This document shows, one piece after another, positions 1-5,030 of a DNA stretch of 6,153 nt. A program made the position numbers and the translations under genes. The stretch is from an uncultured Fidelibacterota bacterium (GTDB lineage: Bacteria; Fidelibacterota; Marinisomatia; Marinisomatales; TCS55), in contig CAJWGZ010000060.1 of assembly GCA_913041075.1 (NCBI GenBank), forward strand, positions 1 to 6,153. Reading direction: 5' to 3'. Numbering within the stretch: position 1 is the first letter of the stretch; every line of letters begins with the position of its first letter. A model generated the notes under the pieces. It saw only the letters and a list, made by a program, of their open reading frames with translations, had not been told where the DNA came from and did no database searches.

Positions 1-501
1 TCCAATGAGTTTAATTTGATCATTAAATTGCACAACTTCAGTTGGTTTCAAAAACGGTATCAATATCAGAGTGAGCTAATTCGAACTGTAACAGATAAAT
101 TAAAGAACAGTTTTTTAGCCCAGCCATTTGACATTGATGTTATCCCTTATATGCTAGCCTCCGATCTATTGATTTCTGATATATCATCCACCATTTTTGA
201 ATTCCTACCTTTGAACAGACCAATTATTATGGCCGAATGTTTTTCAATCCGATTGAAGCATCGCATTTTTAAACGACGGTTTGAACGCAAGCTGGATTTA
301 GATAGATTTGATGCCATCGATTTTGTGTACAGGATAAACAATTCCGTACAGCTCAATGGATTAGTGTATCATGCTATAGAATACCCGGATGAAATGTCTC
401 AGTTACGCGTTGACGCCTGTAAGAGATATCTCTATAAAACAGATGGTAAGGCCAGCAGCAGACTTCTGGATGCGATTGAAAAAGAGTTGCAAATAAAATG
501 A
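1..501 (+). CDS. CDP-glycerol:polyglycerophosphate glycerophosphotransferase-like protein, C-terminal part (5' end outside window)
   Basis: The reading frame is open from the first base, so this is the C-terminal ~166 residues of a longer protein; the TTG at 16 is not a credible start because the residues before it (SNEFNLIIKLH) already match the family. Members of this TagB/TagF/SpsB-type family move a polyol-phosphate unit from a CDP-alcohol to a membrane-linked acceptor at the inner face of the cytoplasmic membrane, building teichoic-acid-like or capsule polymers. Visible signatures are the KLH histidine motif (25-33), the family's ISDISST motif (172-192) followed by an EFLPLNRPII stretch, and a C-terminal DGKASSRLLDAI segment typical of the end of these enzymes. 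The stop TGA overlaps the start of the next gene (ATGA), which implies co-transcription and coupled translation. The actual alcohol moved (glycerol, ribitol or other) cannot be told. The family call is fairly secure; the substrate is not. Confidence 0.8.
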   Translation, partial: SNEFNLIIKLHNFSWFQKRYQYQSELIRTVTDKLKNSFLAQPFDIDVIPYMLASDLLISDISSTIFEFLPLNRPIIMAECFSIRLKHRIFKRRFERKLDLDRFDAIDFVYRINNSVQLNGLVYHAIEYPDEMSQLRVDACKRYLYKTDGKASSRLLDAIEKELQIK

Positions 502-1499
502 ATATTGGCGTGTATTCCCCAAACTGGGTCGGTGATGCGGTTATGGCATTAAAATTTATTGGACGGTTGCGTAAGCAGTATGCTGATGATAAATTGATTG
601 TAATTGCCAGAGATTGGGTGGCAGCTATTTTTGATAATCATCCGCTTATAAATAAAGTTTTACCGGTACCGACAAAGGAACTAGCAGGTGTATTCAATAC
701 CATCAAAACCGGTAGAAGTTTTCAGAAGTTAAATTTGGATATATTTTTCGTACTACCGGATTCGTTTCGTAGCGCCGTTATCGCGTGGTTTTCAAAATCC
801 AACACAAGAATAGGATTCACTGGCCAGATGAGAGAACCTTTTCTTACTGATCAAATGGACTTGCCAAAGGAAGCGATCCATCGTTCTGAAAAATATATAT
901 ACCTAATACAAAATGATGAGCATGCGCAGGATTTTCAACATGTGGGCATTACGCTTCGTGAACAAGAAATAAAATGGGCCAATGAAATATTACAGGAAAA
1001 TAATGTGCAAGATCCAATTGGTCTATTAACCGGTAGTGTTGCAAAATCACGTTCTGTTCCAATTGGAAAATGGATTGAAATCGCAAAAGATAAATCGGCG
1101 GATGACAACAAATTTGTGATTATAGGAGAAAAGAGGGATGCGGGCAACGCGCAAAAGATCATTGCGCAAGTTGGAGAGGATAGGGTTATTTCTTTTTGCG
1201 GAAAACATACCTTGCGCGAGAGCATTGCCCTAATTTCACGATGCCGGGCAGTTATTGCTGCAGATTCTGGCTTAGGGCATATTGCAGCAGATCTTGATAT
1301 ACCTACCATTTCTTTGTTTGGGGCTGGTGATCCAGAAAAGACTCGCCCCTTGGGTGATTTAACACAAGTAGTTACCGCAAATGTGCATTGCAGTCCGTGC
1401 GGAGATAATATATGCGGTAATACTTTAGAACCGATGATATGTCTGGATTCGATTAGTAGTACTCAGGTTTGGAACACCTACAGCGATCTCCATAATTAG
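498..1499 (+). CDS. waaF: ADP-heptose:LPS heptosyltransferase family protein (GT9, heptosyltransferase II-like)
   Basis: A full-length 333-residue GT9 glycosyltransferase, expected to be cytosolic and membrane-associated, adding a heptose (or related sugar) from an ADP-sugar to the lipopolysaccharide core. The N-terminal PNWVGDAVMA motif (residues 8-17) is the heptosyltransferase II signature and contains Asp13, matching the proposed catalytic base of E. coli WaaC/WaaF. The C-terminal nucleotide-sugar domain shows ADSGLGHIAA (255-264) and SLFGAGDP followed by EKTRPLG (272-286). A cysteine cluster C298-x2-C301-x4-C306-x8-C315 resembles the C-terminal cysteine set of WaaF proteins. The usual PGA-x-yG-x-AKRWP loop is altered to TGSVAKSRSVP (178-188), so donor or acceptor may differ from the E. 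coli enzyme. ATG at 498 overlaps the preceding stop by four bases, pairing it with the polyol-phosphate transferase; there is no clear Shine-Dalgarno sequence. Family membership is clear; the waaF name is by similarity only. Confidence 0.85.
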   Translation: MNIGVYSPNWVGDAVMALKFIGRLRKQYADDKLIVIARDWVAAIFDNHPLINKVLPVPTKELAGVFNTIKTGRSFQKLNLDIFFVLPDSFRSAVIAWFSKSNTRIGFTGQMREPFLTDQMDLPKEAIHRSEKYIYLIQNDEHAQDFQHVGITLREQEIKWANEILQENNVQDPIGLLTGSVAKSRSVPIGKWIEIAKDKSADDNKFVIIGEKRDAGNAQKIIAQVGEDRVISFCGKHTLRESIALISRCRAVIAADSGLGHIAADLDIPTISLFGAGDPEKTRPLGDLTQVVTANVHCSPCGDNICGNTLEPMICLDSISSTQVWNTYSDLHN

Positions 1500-1516
1500 G
1501 ATCAATCTTACCTCGC

Positions 1517-1546
1517 TTTACAGTAATCCCATTATGAACTTGTAAT
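1517..1546 (+). promoter_or_regulatory. Possible sigma70-type promoter for the nucleotidyltransferase-DUF1015 pair
   Basis: In the 72-base gap after the GT9 gene, TTTACA (1517-1522, 5 of 6 to the -35 consensus) is followed after 18 bases by TGTAAT (1541-1546, 5 of 6 to the -10 consensus). Transcription would begin near 1553, leaving a leader of roughly 19 bases before ATG 1572. AT-rich DNA yields such matches by chance, and a different phylum could use another consensus, so this is tentative. Confidence 0.28.
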
Positions 1547-1571
1547 CATTTCCTGTAATTTTATCTAGTTT

Positions 1572-2303
1572 ATGCAAGGTCTAATTTTAGCTGCAGGAGT
1601 CGCAAGACGTTTATACCCCATTACAGAAAAAACACCTAAATGTTTATTAGATATTGGCGGTAAACCGATCTTAAGCCATCAGCTGGATGCGCTGCGCCAA
1701 TATAATGTGAATGAAATAACAATTGTTTTGGGATATTTTAAAGAGATGGTAGTCAATTATATTATTGATAATTATCCCGATATGGATTTCACATTTATAA
1801 CCAATGAACATTTTTTCGAGACCAATACATCTTATTCAGTTTACCTATGCTCCGAAAAACTGGTTTCTACAGAAACTGTCTTAATGAATGGTGATGTGTT
1901 ATATCCACCTGCATTACTAAAACGGATAATCGAATCACAATTTGACAGCGTTCTTGCTGTGGATGTGAAAGAATGTGGTAGAGAAGAAGTAAAAGTTATT
2001 GAAGGTGATGGGAACCGGTTAGTCGCTATTGGTAAAGAATTGATTCAGGAAAACTCACTGGGAGAATTTATTGGTGTTGCAAAGCTATCTAAATCGTTTT
2101 GCATTGCATTTTCGGCATCCCTTTCAAGATTAATTGATGCTGGGGGTAAATCAGATTATTTCGAAGCAGCAATTCAGCCATTATTGGATGAATATGATGT
2201 TTATTATGAAGATGTTAGCGACTTACCCTGTATTGAAATTGATTTTGCAGAAGATCTGGATCAGGCACAAGAGTTGGTCCAGAATGATTTGTTTCAACTT
2301 TAA
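1572..2303 (+). CDS. Nucleotidyltransferase, LicC / inositol-1-phosphate cytidylyltransferase-like (NTP_transferase family)
   Basis: A 243-residue single-domain nucleotidyltransferase of the GT-A-like fold, close to the usual length of CTP:phosphocholine and CTP:inositol-1-phosphate cytidylyltransferases. Such cytosolic enzymes join a nucleoside monophosphate to a phosphorylated alcohol or sugar, releasing pyrophosphate. Visible elements: the N-terminal LILAAGVARRLYPIT loop (residues 4-18) with Arg13, then PKCLL with Lys23; the TNTSYS motif (84-89) typical of the phosphocholine cytidylyltransferase-like subgroup; NGDV with metal-ligand candidate Asp108; and EIDFAEDLDQA near the C-terminus with second metal-ligand candidate Asp224. 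The canonical AAGxGxR loop has Ala11 instead of the second glycine. ATG 1572 is the first possible start, because an in-frame TAG lies at 1566-1568; no Shine-Dalgarno sequence is visible. The next gene begins 7 bases after the stop, so the two are probably one transcript. CTP as donor and the acceptor identity are inferred; a sugar-1-phosphate substrate is equally possible. Confidence 0.85.
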   Translation: MQGLILAAGVARRLYPITEKTPKCLLDIGGKPILSHQLDALRQYNVNEITIVLGYFKEMVVNYIIDNYPDMDFTFITNEHFFETNTSYSVYLCSEKLVSTETVLMNGDVLYPPALLKRIIESQFDSVLAVDVKECGREEVKVIEGDGNRLVAIGKELIQENSLGEFIGVAKLSKSFCIAFSASLSRLIDAGGKSDYFEAAIQPLLDEYDVYYEDVSDLPCIEIDFAEDLDQAQELVQNDLFQL

Positions 2304-2310
2304 TTAAGTT

Positions 2311-3567
2311 TTGCCAAATATATATCCATTTAAGGGCTGGCGGTTCAATACAAATATCGTCAGCGACATCAGTCAGGTAATCGTACCTCCATATGATGTA
2401 ATTAACGATGCTGATCAAGCTGTATTATATGATCGATCTCCTTACAATTATGTTAGAATAATATTAAACCGTTCTGCAGGAATGGAACGGTATTCAAAAG
2501 CAGCAAAAACATTTTCTGAATGGAAAAAGAATGATATCCTGAAACAGGATACTGATTCCTCTATTTATCTATTGTGCCAAACCTTTCTCCAGGATGGACA
2601 ACAAATTGAACGTACAGGATTTATAACCAAACTAAAAATAACAAAATTGGGCGGGGATGTGTTACCCCATGAACAAACTATATCTAAACATATCAATGAT
2701 CGGTACAATTTGATGAAAGCGACTAAAGCGAATACCGGTCAGATATTCATGAGTTATCGTGATCAAACACGAACAGTAGAATCTATTCTGGGAGCCTATA
2801 AAAATGAGATTCCGCTGATTGATGCAGTGTTGGACGGGATTCAATATAGACTGTGGTGTTTGACAGATGAGAGACAGATAAATACGATCCAGAATGTGGT
2901 GGCAGGTACAAAAGCCATAATAGCAGATGGTCATCATCGCTATAAAACCGCTTATCAATACGCACAAGATCATCCTGAAATAAATGGAAGTGACCGGGTG
3001 ATGGTTACATTGGTGAATGCATATAATGATGGTATGCATGTTCTGCCAACACATCGTATCGTTTGCGGGAAACCAATTGACGATGATCGGTTTATTGAAA
3101 AAATAAAGGGACTGTTTGATATTGAAAAAAAACCATCAGCGGCGAAACTGTTAAATGAGTTGGATCAGCGTCGCGCTTCAAATACAATAAACCTAGGAGT
3201 CCTTACACGGGTTGGCAACGCCTATTTATTGAGATATAAGGGGGAAGATAATTGGTCTAGTGATTTATCAACTGCATCACAGGCATTGGATGTAAATGTC
3301 CTGCATCAGTTGATCTTGAAACCGGCGTGTGGAATTGATACAAGGAACCAACATGATCTTGGGCATCTAGCTTATGTCCGGGGGAATGAACCACCGTTAG
3401 AAATGATCAAGAATATCTCCGATTATGATTTTGTATTTTTTGTTAACCCGCCTGATCTTGATCAGATATTTGACGTGGCTGAAACAGGTGAAACGATGCC
3501 GCAAAAGTCCACCTATTTTTATCCAAAGGTTTATTCAGGTTTAGTAACGGCCGGTATCGGGGATTGA
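2311..3567 (+). CDS. DUF1015 family protein (ParB/SerK-like DGHHR motif; possible small-molecule kinase)
   Basis: A 418-residue protein that matches the DUF1015 family over its full usual length of about 400-440. Hallmarks in order: N-terminal IYPFKGWRF, PPYDV (residues 26-30), LPHEQTISKHINDRYNLM (His120, Glu121), IADGHHRYKTA around Asp206-Arg210, PTHRIV with His248, and the C-terminal MPQKSTYFYPKVYSGLV block (from 396). The DGHHR motif resembles that of the ParB/sulfiredoxin superfamily, which includes the free-serine kinases SerK and SbnI. DUF1015 genes are, to my recollection, often found near serA/serC, hence a proposed role in serine phosphate metabolism; this is not established from the window. 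Translation must start at TTG 2311, because an in-frame TAA lies at 2305-2307 and the residues from 2311 match the family's N-terminus. No ribosome binding site is visible. It follows the nucleotidyltransferase by 7 bases, and two stops in tandem (TGA TGA) end it. Family call firm, biochemical role open. Confidence 0.9.
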   Translation: MPNIYPFKGWRFNTNIVSDISQVIVPPYDVINDADQAVLYDRSPYNYVRIILNRSAGMERYSKAAKTFSEWKKNDILKQDTDSSIYLLCQTFLQDGQQIERTGFITKLKITKLGGDVLPHEQTISKHINDRYNLMKATKANTGQIFMSYRDQTRTVESILGAYKNEIPLIDAVLDGIQYRLWCLTDERQINTIQNVVAGTKAIIADGHHRYKTAYQYAQDHPEINGSDRVMVTLVNAYNDGMHVLPTHRIVCGKPIDDDRFIEKIKGLFDIEKKPSAAKLLNELDQRRASNTINLGVLTRVGNAYLLRYKGEDNWSSDLSTASQALDVNVLHQLILKPACGIDTRNQHDLGHLAYVRGNEPPLEMIKNISDYDFVFFVNPPDLDQIFDVAETGETMPQKSTYFYPKVYSGLVTAGIGD

Positions 3568-3593
3568 TGAATAATGATTAAACGCTTGCAAAA

Positions 3594-3625
3594 TTGAACA
3601 TTAAATTAAATTCTAATGGTATTAT
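3594..3625 (+). promoter_or_regulatory. Weak promoter candidate upstream of citrate synthase
   Basis: The 103-base gap before the citrate synthase gene must hold its promoter if it is transcribed on its own. The best candidate I find is TATTAT (3620-3625, 5 of 6 to the -10 consensus) with TTGAACA (3594-3600) upstream, at a spacing of 19-20 bases that is longer than ideal. TCTAAT (3612-3617) is an overlapping alternative -10. An AT-only inverted repeat (3604-3612 with 3654-3662) lies in the same gap. The evidence is weak. Confidence 0.18.
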
Positions 3626-3670
3626 TTTTAGTGGAACTGCAACAGTATTTGTAAATTTAATTAGACACTG

Positions 3671-4942
3671 ATGGCTAGCTTATATAATACTTTGGAAGAA
3701 AAAATTCCTGTCTGGCGTGATGATGCCAGGTCACTGCTTAAGAATAATGGTTCATCTGTTATAAGTGATGTTACCTTAACCCAAGCCTATGGTGGCATGC
3801 GTGGTGTAAAGGGACTTGTTTGTGACACATCATCCGTTTCACCAGATACTGGTTTAATCATCAGGGGCAAACCATTATTAGATATAATTGATATTTTACC
3901 CGAGCAGGTATTATTTCTTTTGCTTGCTGATGAAATGCCCGATGAAGACGCCCTTGCAGATTTGCAATCGCAACTCAGTGAGTATGCTACTGTCCCGGAT
4001 TATATTTGGACCATACTTAACAGTATGCCTGAAGATTCTCATCCAATGGCTATGTTTAACACTGCAATACTAGCGATGGAAAAAGAATCAGTTTTTAGGA
4101 GAAATTATGATAAAGGACTGAGCAAGGAGGACTTTTGGAAACCTATGCTGGAAGATGGGCTTAAGCTCATTGCAAAATTACCAGCTATTGGTGCTGGAGT
4201 ATATAGAATCCGCTTTCAAAAAGGCGGGTTAATCGAACCTGATGGATCCTTGGATTGGGGATCGAATTTTGCCCATATGCTTGGACTTAATGATCCTGAT
4301 GGGAATATAAAAAAACTTATGCGCTTGTATTTGATGATCCATTGTGACCACGAAGGAGGTAATGCCAGTGCATTTACATCTTTAACCATTGGTTCAACTC
4401 TCTCTGATTTATATTATGCTGTATCTGGCGGATTAAATGCATTGGCTGGACCGCTGCATGGCTTAGCAAATCAGGAGTGTTTGAAATTTGTTCTTGAGGT
4501 CAGAGATAAGTTTGGCGGGACTCCTTCCCGAGATGAATTGGAGCAATTGTGCTGGGATCGGTTAAAAAACGGAAGAGTTATTCCTGGCTATGGTCATGCC
4601 GTATTGCGCTGTCCTGATCCGCGATTCACCGCTTTTATGAATTTTGGTAAAGAACATATAGAAAATGACGATGTATTTCATATAGTTGAAACGCTCTTTG
4701 ATGTAGTCCCAGAGGTATTGAAAAAGCATGGCAAAGCCAAAAATCCATGGCCGAATGTTGACGCAGCTTCCGGTGCATTACTGTATCACTATGGTCTTAC
4801 AGAATTCAGTTATTACACTGTTTTATTCAGTATTTCCCGTTCCATGGGAATAATTAGTCAAATCGTTATCAACCGTGCTTTGGGCATCCCCATTATGCGG
4901 CCGAAGTCAGTAACAACGAAATGGCTAAAAGACAACTACTGA
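3671..4942 (+). CDS. gltA: Citrate synthase, mitochondrial/eukaryotic-like type
   Basis: A 423-residue citrate synthase that condenses acetyl-CoA with oxaloacetate to citrate, the cytosolic entry step of the TCA cycle. It resembles animal mitochondrial citrate synthase rather than the E. coli or Bacillus forms: AYGGMRGVKGLV near residue 39, a DHEGGN block with His227, GPLHGLANQE with His263, PGYGHAVLR with His309, and AKNPWPNVDAASG with Asp364. These match pig His238, His274, His320 and Asp375; the spacings 36, 46 and 55 are identical. Other conserved blocks are FSISRSMG and MRPKS, where pig has the CoA/citrate-contacting arginines 401 and 421. The mature pig enzyme is about 437 residues, so this one is complete. 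ATG 3671 is preceded in frame by TAG at 3662-3664, and no Shine-Dalgarno sequence is seen. It stands alone between a 103-base and an 88-base gap. The symbol gltA is used by function only. Whether it could also cleave citrate in a reversed cycle cannot be read from sequence. Confidence 0.97.
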   Translation: MASLYNTLEEKIPVWRDDARSLLKNNGSSVISDVTLTQAYGGMRGVKGLVCDTSSVSPDTGLIIRGKPLLDIIDILPEQVLFLLLADEMPDEDALADLQSQLSEYATVPDYIWTILNSMPEDSHPMAMFNTAILAMEKESVFRRNYDKGLSKEDFWKPMLEDGLKLIAKLPAIGAGVYRIRFQKGGLIEPDGSLDWGSNFAHMLGLNDPDGNIKKLMRLYLMIHCDHEGGNASAFTSLTIGSTLSDLYYAVSGGLNALAGPLHGLANQECLKFVLEVRDKFGGTPSRDELEQLCWDRLKNGRVIPGYGHAVLRCPDPRFTAFMNFGKEHIENDDVFHIVETLFDVVPEVLKKHGKAKNPWPNVDAASGALLYHYGLTEFSYYTVLFSISRSMGIISQIVINRALGIPIMRPKSVTTKWLKDNY

Positions 4943-4994
4943 TTACATAAAGAATAAAATAAACGATTAAAGCGTTACTTTTTAGGGTACTCCT

Positions 4995-5024
4995 TTTGTT
5001 GTGAAAATTTCTATGTTATATTTT
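4995..5024 (+). promoter_or_regulatory. Possible Bacteroidetes-style promoter immediately before the M14 carboxypeptidase
   Basis: TTTG (4995-4998) is followed after 18 bases by TATATTTT (5017-5024), which agrees at seven of eight positions with the Bacteroidetes -7 consensus TAnnTTTG; the TTTG box matches the -33 element, although the spacing is about one base short of the usual 19-21. The TATATT core also matches a sigma70 -10 element. Its distance to ATG 5031 would make the mRNA nearly leaderless, in keeping with the missing Shine-Dalgarno sequence. Tentative, because the region is AT-rich. Confidence 0.25.
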
Positions 5025-5030
5025 CCCTAA

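Noticed and set aside
16..501. Treating TTG 16 as the true start of the first gene
   Set aside because: The frame is open to the window edge, the residues before the TTG fit the family, and the protein would lack most of its catalytic domain.
935..1309. Antisense open frame of 124 codons opposite the GT9 gene
   Set aside because: It lies entirely within a gene whose motifs are all accounted for on the + strand, and its translation has no recognisable motif or start signal.
1518..1558. 6-base inverted repeat TTACAG / CTGTAA in the gap before the nucleotidyltransferase, plus TGTAAT repeated at 1541 and 1554
   Set aside because: Short arms with a 29-base loop; it overlaps the promoter candidate but is not enough to claim a regulator site.
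2662..3054. Antisense open frame of 130 codons opposite the DUF1015 gene
   Set aside because: Fully shadowed by a well-conserved + strand gene; the product is rich in Cys, His and Ile in a way typical of out-of-frame translation.
3451..3475. Imperfect palindrome TGATCTTGATCA near the end of the DUF1015 gene
   Set aside because: It encodes ordinary residues in the frame and no regulatory context is apparent.
3604..3662. 9-base inverted repeat AATTAAATT / AATTTAATT upstream of citrate synthase
   Set aside because: It is made of A and T only, with a 41-base loop; expected by chance in a gap this AT-rich and not a convincing operator or riboswitch.
4962..4983. Possible terminator after citrate synthase: AACG / CGTT hairpin followed by TTTTT
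   Set aside because: The stem is only 4 base pairs with a 7-base loop, and the T run starts two bases after it; too weak to call in AT-rich DNA.
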